In this document: positions 10,801-23,548 of the stretch, piece by piece
How positions within the stretch are numbered: the stretch's first letter is position 1
Layout of the letters: every line of letters begins with the position of its first letter
NCBI GenBank assembly: GCA_003952965.2
Contig: CM025850.1
Span: forward strand, 788,378 to 852,377
Source: Morella rubra
Lineage: Eukaryota > Streptophyta > Magnoliopsida > Fagales > Myricaceae
Reading direction: 5' to 3'
Length of the DNA: 64,000 nt
The notes under the pieces: generated by a model
Seen by the model: only the letters and a program-made list of their open reading frames with translations
What the model was told of the DNA's origin: nothing
The model's database searches: none
Translations under genes and position numbers: made by a program

Positions 10801-13800
10801 AAAATTTCAATGTTTCTACAAGTGAAAATAAGAACTGGGAATTTTATTTTACATTATACAAATTTGTGCTGAAGTACAATGCTCTCTGTAGGCCTCCGAT
10901 CCTGCACATCGTATGCACCCAGCATTTTTGGTAAAAAGAAATGGACGGAGGATCATCTGACTTCGTTAAATCTAAAATATGGGCACAGTTTGATTCAAAT
11001 GCCTTTAGTCTCAATCTAGGATCATCCATAGACTCTTTCGTTATTTCTTCGCTCCTTGTGTAAGAATTAATAATAGTTTCAATTTAAAATGTTCTTGTTG
11101 GGGCAGATGATTTTGATGAGCATTATCTGATTTAACACTTGTACCAATTAAAGGAGGGTCCTCCAGTCTAAATTAGTTCTGCGGCTCCAGCAGAAGTGGC
11201 ACAGTAGGGTCTTTTTTTTTTTTTATGTTCTTCCGGGGATACTCAGATTATTAGGGTGCTGGTTATTGTTTAGCTCTTTTTAGGGCAAAATGGGGACAGG
11301 CTCCAAGAAGTCTATCAAGGGAATAGACGGGCTCATGATCATCTGGGCCGTATATTCGTAGATTTTTATAAAAGGGAGTCGCATATGGGTTCTGCTGTGG
11401 TATATAGGTGTCCACTCTAATTATCCTTCATATTATTAAATGCGATAGGCATTATTTTGAAAGTCACGCAAGTAAAGACCCGCCGAGATTAACCTTGCTT
11501 ATGTATGAGCACGGGTCCCGGTTTATTAATATATTCCCATCAGGACACAATTTTATAACCTGTTTTTTTTGCCTCATACTAATACAAATTCTATATTCCA
11601 CGACCAAAATTCAGGCATTTACACAGAATAAACAAGAAAATTCAAGAAGCGGCTCGGTTGATGATTATCAAGATGTTTTTCCTCCCTAAACAGCTCAATT
11701 GAATATACCAGTTAGTACATATGTTAGAATCGGCAATCAACCTTTACTATTAACCGTCGCTGGTTACGGGTAAAGCGATGAGTCACAACTCGTATTGCGA
11801 ATACGAAGCTCACGCACTATACCCCGGCCCGTGGTGGAGGCGCGAGGTAGCACTGAATTTTCGCCTCTTACGTCTTACTGTAAGACTCTGACTACGCTCC
11901 AAAAACCGCAAGATATCAACATCACTCGATAGTGAGCGCTTATCAAGACGGACAACCCGATACATTTTCACAAGTGCGGACAGATTCATCTAGCAACCTT
12001 AAGAGAAATTTCACCAAACCCCACAAGCACCCTTATGAACAAGTTTTTGTTGCTAAAGTCTACATTTTCCATTCTAAAGTTAAAATACCAATCCTTACTG
12101 TTATACGATTCGATTATCCGGAAGCTAGAATGCTAGTTGCGCTTTAACTTCCCGCTACTCTCGACTCTTCTCGTATTATGAGGGGGACTTCAAGACGAGC
12201 TTGAGATGTTTGAGAGAAAGATTCGGCGCACCAATATATGATTACTCTGGCACACCGCCACAAACGTCTGACCCCTTGATTGCAGGCATTTTACCAATTG
12301 GGGCCGTCAGCCACTAGCGTACTGGGTTTGCTTTTGGTCAATTGCTCCTGGGCACTGATGCATGTAATATAATCATACGGTGAATTTGAAATGCGAGGTT
12401 GCGGATTATTCTACTTTCTTCATTTCCAAGCGGCTTAGGAGCCCGGTGGGAGGTCTCACTATCCTTCTCCCTTTAGGTATCGGAAAACGAACTATAATTC
12501 CTTCACAACATGCTTAGAATCTGGTGGGCTATACTCTCATAGGCATGAAATTCGGTTGTAAGTCAATAACCGGATTAATGTATCGTTGCCGATTGACGAG
12601 ATTACTTATTCTCCGGGTAGCTAATTGGGCAATGTTCTCTCTTCAATTAATTAGAGAGATTCTTCCTATGGAAGAGAATAATCCCGACGTAAGCTAGCTA
12701 GTTTGCTCAGGCAGATTTGTTTGGGCTGATCGAACAGGTGGTACTGTACTAAGTCCAATGATGCCGTGCTATGGACGAACATTCAAGCACCTTTAGTCCA
12801 TGCCATGCTCCTAAAGCATCAGTCCAACTTATTCACAGCATACACCCGATGCCCGTACGCATAAAATATCTTAAGTATACGCACTAGTCCGGCATGTTGT
12901 ATTTATCAAATTTATAGGTATAAATTTCAGTATGTATGCAAGCTCGGTAAGGTTGACTAGCTCTTCTACGGCAGCAAAAAGATATGGGATTTATCAATTT
13001 TTTATATAATCCTACATATGCCCACCTTCTTTGGTCCTGCGTATATAGCGATATTAGGAGCTTGATCATCGCCTTATTTGTTCTAATGCCGGCTATGTTA
13101 ATGACAAAACTGAAATTTAAAGAGCACATAAATAAAACAAAAAAGAGCAGTCAAAAAGTTAGTTTGAGGAAATAGAAGATCAGCACCGGATCAAATTAAG
13201 AGACTCGGAAAAATAAAAGGGGGGAAGATGAAGAAGATCTATCGGTTTCCTCTTTAAAGAAAAGGTACATGTTCCCGTAGAAAGATTAGTGGATAGCATT
13301 CTCATGGGAAGGGCAAAGGCATACGTTATATGTATGCGCATTAAAAGGAGGGCCTCACAGTAATATCATGGGGATCAGTATCCAGTACTACTTCCCTTTT
13401 ATTAAGAGTCAACAAAGAAAAGATCGGGGAAAATGAGGGCGCCAAGAGTAGGGTATTTATGGATTTCCATTGGCATTTTGGTTTCTTTTCCGCCAGCAGA
13501 CAAAAGAGCGAATTGAATTGGGTAATCGATTATCTACACCTGTCAGGCGCTGAAGGCCAATTTCTTCACACGTATCTGTTGGTCATTTTTATTAACTGAT
13601 TTTGTGAGTCGCGAATTTCGGACACTAAATTTTTCACCGCTTGGCAACAACTAGGCGGTAAGGTTCCCTTATATTGCTTCAACCTAAGCGGTTTGAAGGA
13701 GGTATCACTATAACGGCTGTAGGCAGACTTTATTGAATAAAAAAAAAAGAATAAATACTGGCACTATAAGTTTGAGTATTTAAATCTCTCAAACAATAAA

Positions 13801-15350
13801 AATTAATTTTTTTGTTATTTGTACTTTGGTTGTTAGTAAAGTTATATAAAGCAAACATAAGGCCATAGATTTTCTCGCTCCTTAGAGATTTGGTGAAAAA
13901 TCGTCGCTATATATAAGTTTACTTTGGATATTTTCGATTCCTTGTAGATACCCAATAACCTAAGGTGATCATTAAGATATTCAAGGATAGAAGAACCTAC
14001 GCCAGCTAAGTTGGTTGCGAATTTGGAGTTCATTATTGTCTCGGTCGCACAAACGTAGTTAAAAAGCTAGACTATAGGATTAGAATGGAATTGCGGCTAG
14101 TTTTTGAGAACAGGCTTTGAACGAACGAGTAAGTGGGATTTTATTACGTCAAACATAACCTATAACTCTACTTCCGTTTGGTAAGCCAATCTTCCTGCGG
14201 TTCTGTTGCATGCATGCACTCTATTACCATCTTTTTAGCGAGTGGTACTCGTAATGAACCGTACTCGCTAATTAAAGGCTCTTGCTGGCTTACTAGGCAC
14301 AGAAATAAATCATCTTCCTCCCCACTCTGATTGCTCGTCTCTCTGTACACACACTATGTACGCTAATACTTATATGCAACATATTATAAATTTCAGCATA
14401 TTATGCATTTAATTTAATTAGCATATCATTTTTTATGTGTTAATTACTCTGAAACTATGAGAAGTTGGGTTGGCTTTAATATATGAAGAATTCTGTATGA
14501 GGCGACTAAGATCTTATATAACAAAAAAAATGCACGGTGGTACGGGTTCTGCCTGATATGAACTGTTGCTCCAGAATCTTGATCAGTTGCTTCAGTACGG
14601 CTTGTATTTAATATCGGGTGGTGAGCGTAGCGAATGCTTCAACTTAGCATCTTTTCCTTTTTTTTCATTATTTTTTGAACAGAAAATATTATGGTCGAAG
14701 ATGCTCTTCCTTCCTCACGCACGCGTTAGTAGGTTATAGAGGTGGGCATGCGATGGGATTAAATGTGTTATTACGTTTGCTAATTACTCAGGGAAGCCAG
14801 GGAAATATATCAATGAATGATTGGTTCGCTGGCCAGTACCAGAGGTTGGCAGCGCCAGGGGGGTGGCGGGAGGACGACAGTATGTCTTAATTACTTTTTG
14901 ATAAATATGCCCCACTGGACTTCCAATAATCTTTTGGGGCAATTTTTTTATTTTTTTGGTTAATAGTGGATAACTGATTTTTAAAAATTAATATGATCGT
15001 CAGCTATGTGCCTTGGGTGGGGGCACTCATTGGCTCAATTAGGCGCCTGGGCTCTGCTTGCCAGGCCAGTGAGGATTGCCTTGTGGGATGCATCGGGCCA
15101 GCGGGGGTTTGCGCATGGCGTCGGCAATCCCCGTGTGGGGCCTTGCTCTTAATTTTTTTTTTTTTCTTAAAATAAGAGGGAAACAGTGCCCGTTTCACCC
15201 TCTGTTTTTTTAAAAAAATTTGGCTACTCTCACGGACGGACTCTCTCTGCTACATTTCTCTCTCTGTACGATATATTGGACGTGTCTCCGCGTCAACCCT
15301 TCACGCTCTTCTCGTGGGGGGAGGAACTCTCCCTCAGTGCAAGATATTGA

Positions 15351-15768
15351 AATCCAAAATGTATGAGCTTGCACTGATGTAACATTCAAGAGTTGTGTTT
15401 AACATGTCAGAACAATAGATACTAGAAAGATAAGAAAAAAGTTTTGTCTATTCTTCTTTTTGTCCTAGATCTGAGATTTTTTTTACCTGTGAATTGGTAC
15501 TAGTTTTGTTTTGCTTTTTCATAACTTCATTTGATTTTCCTTTTAGACCATTTACCATTCTTAAGAAACATAGAAAGAATTGCTTTTTGCCTTCTTGGTT
15601 ACATTTTCTATCATATCATCAGTTTGCAAGCTTCTTTATCAATGAAGTTGCTCCTTTTCCTATCACCCGTTTCATACATCTTTTGTAGTTTTCCTTGTAT
15701 TTGGTCTATAGAATTTTCAGGGTCACGGAGAGTGTGGAAAACAAGATGAATCAGTTGCTTAATTGATG
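15351..15768. repeat. Left arm of a 0.42-kb inverted repeat
   Basis: This segment is the reverse complement of 18653-19068 with only a few differences, for example about four amino-acid-changing positions over 72 codons of one shared frame. The arms are separated by 2.9 kb. Similarity stops sharply at 15768 (AATTGATG) and fades near 15351. Confidence 0.9.
15611..15768 (-). pseudogene. Inverted copy of an unidentified C-terminal exon
   Basis: The minus strand reads SIKQLIHLVFHTLRDPENS, then IDQIQGKLQKMYETGDRKRS, then NFIDKEACKLMI and a stop at 15611-15613. The same end is encoded on the plus strand at 18655-18810, with RD in place of HD and ET in place of GT. Upstream of 15768 the two copies diverge at once, so this is a partial duplicate. 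I do not recognise the protein family. Confidence 0.55.
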
Positions 15769-17772
15769 GCCCGCAAGGCAGGCCCGTCACACAGATGAAG
15801 TAGGGGTGGCACTCACTTAATACACAAAATACGCTTGCCTCTATGAGCATTGGGTGTGCTCTCTGGCCTATTGTTCCGTTCCGCGTTGGCCTGGCTTGTG
15901 CCCACGCACTGCGAATCACCCGACAGAAAAACTCTTACTCGCTTTTTGCCAACGCCGCGCCATATCCCAAGTAACCCAACCCCAGCGGAGCACACGCACT
16001 TGGGCTTCGTGCCTCTCGGGAGGGACATAAAAAACAACTACTCTCGCATAGTCTCATCTATTTCTTTTATCTTTGTGGTAATAATCACCGGGCGAGCTAA
16101 GATAAATCGTCAAAGCATCTTGGCGCTTCTAAAAATGCATCACAATGTTGCGCCATGGGCTAACACACCAGGCTAGACACACAACCGCGTGAGCTAGCTT
16201 TCTGCAATTTTGTATCCGCACCAGTTGCTTCGCAACATGGAAACTAGTCCTTCTATTGTACGCTACTTGATTTGACTGCGCCATTGTAGCTTCTCTCGAG
16301 TGTCTTATGGTATTAAATGGTCAACCATTTCTTAGGACTATGGGTTTATGGTCCTCTTGTAATCTTATATTAGATTTTTTGGCGAATTTACGGCCATTGC
16401 TATTTAGGGTGTTATCAAATTTTAATTCGCACACGATTAATAAAAATTTTTTTATAATTACTTCTTCAGGATATAGTCCATTTGTGTTTGTTCTGCTACT
16501 CATACGCAGGGCTTGTAATTAATTTCTCATGATTTAGTTTAATTTTGTTCGAATTTATCATGATTTATCATTTATGATTATCAGATTATGTGCTTATAAT
16601 TATGGACTATGGCACTGCTATGCTGACTGTTTTTTGTTTTTAAGGTTTTTCTTGGCTGAATGGCTGTTTCAATCATTCAATGTTAATACTTCTAACTTGA
16701 TGCTAAATTGCTTATGGTTGTTTCAATATTGGACTATTTAGTATATTATATTTTATTACCTTTTGTGTTTATACTATCTTTATTGTCTTTATATGAAAAA
16801 ATTTTAGACGTGAGAGTATTTACTTCTAGAGGAGCAAAATATGAACATACAGAGTGAGTATTAATCTTTTTTACCTCTGACTAATTAATCTATTTTCATT
16901 CAGCAGGTTTTTAGGGATTTAAAGACTACTTGCCTAATTAATTGAAAAATCATACGGATAGCTTGTCTCGTGTTCTGGCGACACTTTTGTTATTATGGCA
17001 ATAATATGGAGCGCTCACTCTCCGAAGTGTTCATTTTTTTGTTTGGTATAATTGTTGCCTTAGACAGTTCGACGCGGCCCGACTCATTTTATAATCCTAG
17101 ATAGCGGGGCACTGGGGTGCCAATGCCCTTCGATAACTTCGTTTCTTACTAATCGTCATTGAAAAATACTTCAGTAGGCTCGATATTTAGCACTGTACAT
17201 GGCATGGCACACAAGGAGAGGTGCATAGGGCAATGAGAATTGTAATTTTTTTCTTTCTTTCTCTTAGTTCACAAACTTAGCGCCTTTGCTACTTTCTCCT
17301 CTACGGCTGCAACATGAGTTTACATCGGTTTGGTTGGCGTAGAGTGGATTTTTTGGTAACTTTGTTATCTTTGTATGCTAATATTTCTAAATTGTGGAAA
17401 AGTCTCTAAAAAAATGTGCATGTACTAACGAACTCGAACACACACTCGATATATTAATTATGTTATGTACAGAGTGAACTCCTTGGCATTTTGATGTAAG
17501 AAATTGCTAATAGACAGTTCGACGATTACCTTTGTTATGTACTCAATGTAAAGCTTTGCTTTTCTCTATTTTATTTTTCCAGTTTATTTTTTCATTTTTC
17601 TTTTTGGAAGACTTTCAATGAATATCTATTGAAATGAACTTGCAAATTGTGATGAGCATATTTGTAATATGTTGTATACTAACTTTTGGCTAAACTTGAA
17701 CATTGTAAATTCATTACAAAATATATAGACCATAAACATTTACAACTCAAAAATTGAAATATCCTCAAATAT
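15769..17772. other. No gene recognised
   Basis: The first 500 bp are CG-rich and resemble the scrambled stretch before 15.3 kb. From about 16300 the DNA is AT-rich and looks like ordinary intron or intergenic plant sequence, with no coding signal I can support. The final 230 bp (17540-17772) may be the 3' untranslated region of the minus-strand exon at 17773. Confidence 0.4.
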
Positions 17773-17850
17773 CTACAATTCGTCAAGGCTCCTAAACCGT
17801 CCATTTAACAATTCGTCCTCTTCCTCCTTTTCCTCGTTCTTGTTGGATAC
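17773..17850 (-). CDS. Putative last exon of an unidentified minus-strand gene
   Basis: After a good acceptor (TTTATAG on the minus strand) a 26-codon frame, stop included, reads VSNKNEEKEEEDELLN and then GRFRSLDEL before TAG at 17773-17775. The acidic stretch and the conserved-looking tail suggest a real C-terminus. AATAAA-type signals (17584-17590 region, minus strand) follow. It could be the end of the gene that starts at 19584, but I cannot connect the intervening exons. Confidence 0.35.
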   Translation of the reverse strand, partial: VSNKNEEKEEEDELLNGRFRSLDEL

Positions 17851-18588
17851 CTATAAAGGAGGTTAAATATATCATATAAATCATATCTTATAGATATGGT
17901 ATAAATTCTAGGTAGGTAAATTATCTTGAGTTTGTCGCTTGTTATGCTGAAAGAGGAAGCAAGTAAGTTTTAGAATCATATTAACTCTCTATTGTACGCC
18001 TAAGCATCAATATAAGAGAAACATTTGATAATAATCTGATCGCTCTGCAATTCATAAGTTTTTTTCATAAACACCAGAGAGGGTGGGGGGGTAGGAGGAG
18101 GTGTGTAAAACAAGCGCAAGAGCCAATGAGAAAACTTGGTTAAAGGCGGATGTAAGGACGAGAAAGAACCGGCGCAAACGACCGAATGGAGAAATTCTAG
18201 AGAGAACAAAAGAACACAATGACAGTCGATCACAAATCCTCACACTTCCTCAGTTCAAGTCCGTCTCTTTTCGTTTACTCCTCTCACTGCTCTCTCGCAC
18301 TCCCCACCGCACTCCCCTGTCTTTTGAAACCTTTTGCAACAATCTCCATATTGACGTTCACTCCAGAACTCGTACTATACAATTCATCAATGAGAGGACA
18401 TGACAAAAGAGGTATTAAAAGACCCAAAATCAATAGCCCAAGCGAAGTACTTGTGATTCAAGCAAGATACAAAATTGCAAAAAGCTAGCTAGCTTTACCA
18501 TCAATTTCATTTTACTTGCTTCACTTCCTTTTTCCATCTGAGGTACTGCTGTTTTTTCCCCAAGACAAGTGTTGGGACTAAAACATAG

Positions 18589-18810
18589 AAATTCTCGTGC
18601 AAGAGAACCAATGCTAGCAGTTTTAAGTCCCCCATTTCATTGCTCTCGGCTACATCAATTAAGCAACTGATTCATCTTGTCTTCCACACTCTCCATGACC
18701 CTGAAAATTCTATAGACCAAATACAAGGAAAACTACAAAAGATGTATGGAACAGGTGATAGGAAAAGGAGCAACTTCATTGATAAAGAAGCTTGCAAACT
18801 GATGATATGA
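18589..18810 (+). CDS. C-terminal exon of an unidentified protein
   Basis: An open plus-strand frame begins after a stop at 18586-18588. It reads CKRTNASSFKSPISLLSATS, then IKQLIHLVFHTLHDPENS, and ends KEACKLMI with TGA at 18808-18810. The sequence between the stop and about 19068 would be the 3' untranslated region. The coding end and the UTR together make the right arm of the inverted repeat. Keeping the frame in both arms despite nucleotide differences argues that it coded for protein. I do not recognise the family, and the exon start is not defined. Confidence 0.4.
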   Translation, partial: KFSCKRTNASSFKSPISLLSATSIKQLIHLVFHTLHDPENSIDQIQGKLQKMYGTGDRKRSNFIDKEACKLMI

Positions 18811-19068
18811 TAGAAAATGTAACCAAGAAGGCAAAAAGCAAGTCTTTCTATGTTTCTTAAGAATGGTAAATGGTCTAAAAGGAAAATCAAATGAAGTTAT
18901 GAAAAAGCAAAACAAAACTAGTACCAATTCACAGGTAAAAAAATCTCAGATCTAGGACAAAAAGAAGAATAGACAAAACTTTTTTCTTATCTTTCTAGTA
19001 TTTATTGTTCTGACATGTTAAACACAACTCTTGAATGTTACATCAGTGCAAGCTCATAAATTTTGATT
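18653..19068. repeat. Right arm of the 0.42-kb inverted repeat
   Basis: Reverse complement of 15351-15768. It contains the last exon and probable 3' untranslated region of the plus-strand gene fragment. Beyond 19068 only weak similarity to the left side can be traced (for example GTGGATAACTGATTT at both 14970 and 19167, inverted). Confidence 0.9.
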
Positions 19069-19207
19069 CTATTCTGCGGCTCCTCCCACTAGTGCAAAAG
19101 CTCTCGTATTTTCATCTCGTAAAGTTAGCAATTGTCACAAGGCACAAGGATAAATATTTGAAATCAGTTATCCACTTTTTGTCAAAAAATGTTTAATAAG
19201 CATATAC

Positions 19208-19584
19208 TTGGGAAACCATATTCATTGTTTTCTTGGCTTCCCCAAAACCACGCTTGTTCACCGCATAAAATAGAACAAATAATGCATAGGCATCAATAAA
19301 GAAATGATAAATCCATTTTCTGCCTAGAGAGCTACACTTACCTGAATTCCTATTGAATACAACATGCGGACAGTGCTGAAATTTGAAGCATGCAGAGACA
19401 CTGTTGCAGAACTTTGTGCTTTTTCACCATAGGAAGAATCTGTGAGTAGAGACACTGCCGATTTTAGCACGAGAATAATATTTCAAATATACTACAACCA
19501 ACTCATCTTAATCCATTAACTAGAATACGAAGCGAGAAGCAAACCTCCACCAATAGAATCGGCAACCTCCATCAAATTCGCCAT
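19208..19584 (-). CDS. First three exons of an unidentified gene
   Basis: A spliced start can be built on the minus strand. Exon 1 (19545-19584) begins MANLMEVADSIGG; exon 2 (19342-19439) reads DSSYGEKAQSSATVSLH and ends MLYSIGIQ; exon 3 (19208-19252) reads RGFGEAKKTMNMVSQ. The three are joined by GT-AG junctions in consistent phase (1, then 0). The region upstream lacks a clear TATA box. I do not recognise the family. Downstream the minus strand runs into the antisense of the plus-strand exon at 18589-18810, so the rest of the gene is missing, rearranged or beyond that insertion. Confidence 0.4.
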
Positions 19585-20095
19585 GGTCAACCCCACAAAC
19601 AAAACAAACCCAAGTAAATGCCCGCAATCAAGTAAGAAGAAAGCAAACAAGCAAGACTAACCAAATCCATAAGTAAACCCATTGAATCGATCGAAATAAA
19701 TTGGTTAATAGAGGAAATGAACAAAATTTCAAATCTTTTGGGGATCTTGAAACCTTTGGACGATGTTGAGCAACAGAGATGGGCGGCGCGTTGGAACTGG
19801 GACGGACAGACGGAGATGGGCGGCGGAGCTGGGTGGCTCTTGGGTGGAACTGGGCAAGGAAAAACTTTGATTCACGCAGGTTTGAATTTTTTTGATGGGT
19901 CATGGAATTGGGTTGGAAGAAAAACAGGTTATATGGAAAAATGGGTCAACCCGCGGGTAAAAAATCATTAATTGAGGTGGCACTATCAGCAGCCCTTGGA
20001 TCTTTAAAACTCAATCCCAGCCGTCCACCAGCAGCAACCAGCACCATAACCCCCAGCACCATAACCGAACCCATGATCGGTGTCGACAGGGATTG
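19585..20095. other. Upstream region of the unidentified gene
   Basis: This should hold the 5' UTR and promoter of the minus-strand gene. It has G-rich runs (GGGCGGCGGAGCTGGG-like) and no recognised coding homology. The CYP82 similarity of copy A begins abruptly at about 20096. Confidence 0.4.
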
Positions 20096-20371
20096 AGAGA
20101 TTTCATGGATTTGAGTGGGGCATTTGTGGTGTCAGATGCACTTCCATATCTAAGGTGGCTGGATTTGGGTGGATATGAGAGGGCCATGAAGAAAACCGCA
20201 AACGAGTTGGATCAGGTGCTTGAAGGATGGCTGCAAGAGCATAAACAAAGAAACATTTCCGGTGAGGTGAAAGGACACTCAGACTTTATGGACGTGATGT
20301 TGTCCAATGTTACAGTGGATGACAAGACTTCGAGTTACGATGCTGATACAATTACCAAAGCTACATGTTTG

Positions 20372-22908
20372 GTACGCTTTCGATAATCCTGCAAACTTCC
20401 TCACACTAAGCTAGATTCACCAAAGTTAGCTCCTCCGCGAATATCATGATGGTAGTAATTTGTTAATTAGAATTAAGTTCACGACAGGTGTAGTTGATTT
20501 ATTATTGAGATCATCTCAAATTAGAAAAGAATTCATGATCCTTTGCTTTTTATTTTCTCTAGTAAATAGGTAAGGATTTTCACATATCTAAAAATATGTA
20601 GGTAGGGATCAACCATAAGATGGATTATAGAACATAGAAAAAATCAAATGTAATCTCTCTTAGATCTTGATCATAGTACATTGAAAATTAAGGGTTACAT
20701 CTATACTTAAAACAAGTAAACTTTTAGATGTAAAATCAGTTAAAATAAAATAAATAATTTTGATAATATAATCCAAGTTAATAACTGAAAAATTAACTCA
20801 ATAAAAATAATTCGTTTAAAAACTTCAAAAATGAAAAATATCGAAAGTAAAGACTTAATGAAGCACATATTTTATGCCTTCGTTCAACTACCCACTTATA
20901 TGCCATTCAACTACCCACTAATATGCCATCTAATCTTGATTCTAGGCATGCTTTTAAACATTAGCTGTAAATAGAAAAAGATAACGGAGTTTGACAGCTT
21001 AGTAAGCAAAGTTATTACACTCAAGTGTAGCTCATGAGACGTCACATTAAAGAAGTAAGAAGCAATTAAAAACCCGAGATCTCAATCCAAATAACATATA
21101 GCTATAATTACTTTAAAAAAAGTTTTATCTTTTAAAAATAATACTATAAAAATTCCCTTTAGCTCTAACTCTGAGTCACGTTTATGCCCCAGTTCGAAGA
21201 TGTTATAAATCTTAGTTGGGAGCTAACCAAATTAAGGTATAGCAGATTTAAACCTATTAAGTTTTTGCACATTATCATGCATTCCCGAAAAACCTACTAG
21301 ATAAACCATGTTCCAGGTTGAGTGCATTTACTGTGGTCGTAATTGGTACTAATGTTGTAATTTTTAACTCTGGGCCTTAGAGTTTGAAATATTACGTATA
21401 TCATACAATAATCATCCACAAAATAGTATATCATTCTTTGCAATGCACAAATGCATCTAAATATGTAAACTTTCACATCGCATTATAAACATGTGAAATT
21501 CTATAAACAAATCGTATACATATGAAATTACTGTTATTTAAACATAAAATAAATCATCAAATAATAACACTGGCAAACTCCATTGCTGACTCTGACAACC
21601 CTAGTGTAACAATCTAGGCAATTCAACTTGGGCTCTGTATAGCATTCACCTCAGACCTCTGAGGTTCTTCTCATGCACTCTTTGCGAATGAACTTGTTCT
21701 TAAACACCAGAACTGTGGTAGCGAGACACCTTTAGCACTCTGAAGCCTTTACAACGGAAGGTTGAATTCAAGTGATTGAATGAGAGAAAATTTGGTTGAT
21801 TTTGATCTGGAATCTCTAAGGTGTTCTTCTCTCTCAATGGTGGTTCATAAGATGTTCAATTCAGTCTTCTTAGGGTTATGAGATGACTTTATTTTTTTCT
21901 AAGCAAGCAAAATTACATTAAACAAGAGAGCAGTACAACAGAGGGGGTGGGGGAACCCCTACAACCACCCAGTTTAGTCACCACAAACAGAAAAAAAGAA
22001 AAAATCCTTGGTCAAGACTCAAGGCAGGGCCGCCATGAAAGCGGTTGCAAGATGCAGCCTTGGAGAGACTGTAAATAACATCTGCTACAGCACCAACACA
22101 AGGTTGAAACCACCACAGGAAAGGGCTTGGTCACAAAATAGGAGCAATTAGAGGGAGAAGTCACACCAAACTCTGTTGACGGCAAAAGAAGAGCACAAAC
22201 CAGCTCCGAACAAAAGAGAGAAATAGGTAAATTTGAACGATTTCGTCAAAGGAGGGATGAAATAGAAGCTTCGCTTTCCCGATCAAAAGGAGAATGAGAA
22301 CTACAGGGAAAGGGAAAGAGAGAATAGGGGAGAGGAAGAAAGAGGGGAAGGGAAGGAGGGAGGAGCCGGAGCTCCAGCCTCCTTCCCAAGGTAGCTTGAA
22401 ATGGGTGAAGGTCAGTCGAAAGCGGGAGAGCGTTTCGCAGATGATAAAGGAAAGTTAGGTGGATTTTGTAATCAAATCTTGGTTATGAGATGACATTTAA
22501 AAGTACTTAAAGGATACCTTGAATTTCAAGTGGAATGGAACTCTAAAAAGTAGAATTTTCTAAAAATCGTCGGTTCTCATTCGAGCCAACGTCAAGCAAA
22601 AATCAAGTGAGCTTTTCTTTGAAGGCTTTGCTCAAGTTAGTCTCGAGTGACAAGCGAGAGAGATATCAAGTTTGCTCAAGCCAACATCAAGCTATCATCC
22701 CTGCAACCATCTGGATCAAGCTAAAAGCAAGCCATAGGCAAGCCAAACTCTTAATTTGTAACCACTTGGCATGAACACTAGGCTTACAATAACTCTTTAA
22801 TCATCATTTTCTTCTCAAAACTTGAATCATAATAAAATTACAAGTCAATTGGACTTAGTTTTTCAAGGAATTTCGCCATTACACAAATATACTAGCAGAT
22901 AGAATAAA
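20372..22908 (+). other. First part of the copy A intron
   Basis: The first 650 bp and parts after 21080 match the copy C intron (33500-33966 and 38547-38850), which shows common descent. The stretch 21880-22480 (starting with a T-rich run and containing GGGAAAGGGAAAGAGAGAA-type purines) has no match in copy C and may be another insertion. No coding sequence is seen. Confidence 0.6.
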
Positions 22909-23278
22909 AGTTTTAATACACTTTGCACCCTCTAAGTTTAGGAATTTGACACTTTACAGCCTAATCTATTATTTTTGTCATATTATACACACCAACTATT
23001 GATTTTAAGAGACTTTCCATGCTCTCTTAAAATTTTTGGTTAATTTGGATAGAAAATGATTTTTTGACGTGCAAAATGACAATTTTGTCCCCATAATTTT
23101 TTTGGAGTAATCATTTTGTAAGGTTAAAATCGTAGTTTTAGTGACCAATAGATAAATTTCCGTCCAAACTGATCGAAAATTTTAACAAAGTATGCAGAGT
23201 GTCTAAAATCAATAGTTAGTGGGTGCAAAGTGTCAAAATCATCAAAGTTAAATGTTGCGAAGTGTACATATTTATTTC
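22909..23278. mobile_element. 370-bp foldback MITE with 9-bp target duplication
   Basis: The two ends form imperfect inverted arms of about 100 bp (ACACTTTGCACCC near 22920; inverted near 23220-23265). The 9-mer TAGAATAAA flanks it at 22900-22908 and 23279-23287. Copy C has a single AGAATAAACC at the matching intron position (about 40139), which is the empty site. A 9-bp duplication suggests a Mutator-like origin. No coding capacity. Confidence 0.7.
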
Positions 23279-23548
23279 TAGAATAAACCATCTCTTCTTT
23301 AAATTTTAAACACTTAAACAAAACATAACCTTTTCAAATAAAAAATTTGAAATATAATAAAAATAATATTTTAATAACCGAGGACCTAGAATGCAAAACT
23401 ATCAAGGAGGTGACTATGATGAGGGTGATGATGGAAATCGGTTTAACAACCGAGGACCAAGAAGACCAAAACTATCATGAGGTTCAGATCAATGGTGGTG
23501 ACCCTATGAATGGCTCGATAAGGCGGACCACTACTTCATGTCTATGAA

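Larger units (their letters stand above)
7701..15350. other. Long stretch without recognisable genes
   Basis: Apart from the two LINE-like traces listed separately, I recognise no gene, no tRNA and no ordered repeat in this 7.6 kb. Open frames are short and have no family resemblance. The composition is more even and richer in CG dinucleotides than the surrounding AT-rich plant DNA, especially from about 11.7 to 12.8 kb. It resembles scrambled sequence, as in the 0.66-2.85 kb block. Confidence 0.45.

Noticed and set aside
15004-15198. Short frames near 15.0-15.2 kb with CG-rich sequence as a possible gene
   Set aside because: No homology, the length is what chance gives in CG-rich DNA, and the region belongs to the scrambled zone.
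7701-15350. Search for tRNA, rRNA or snoRNA genes in the gene-empty stretch
   Set aside because: I saw no tRNA A/B box pair with a matching cloverleaf and no rRNA-like sequence. A covariance-model search would be needed to be sure.
19628-19903. 91-codon minus-strand frame upstream of the MANLMEV start
   Set aside because: It ends before the start codon in another frame, shows no family motif, and lies where a 5' UTR and promoter would be.
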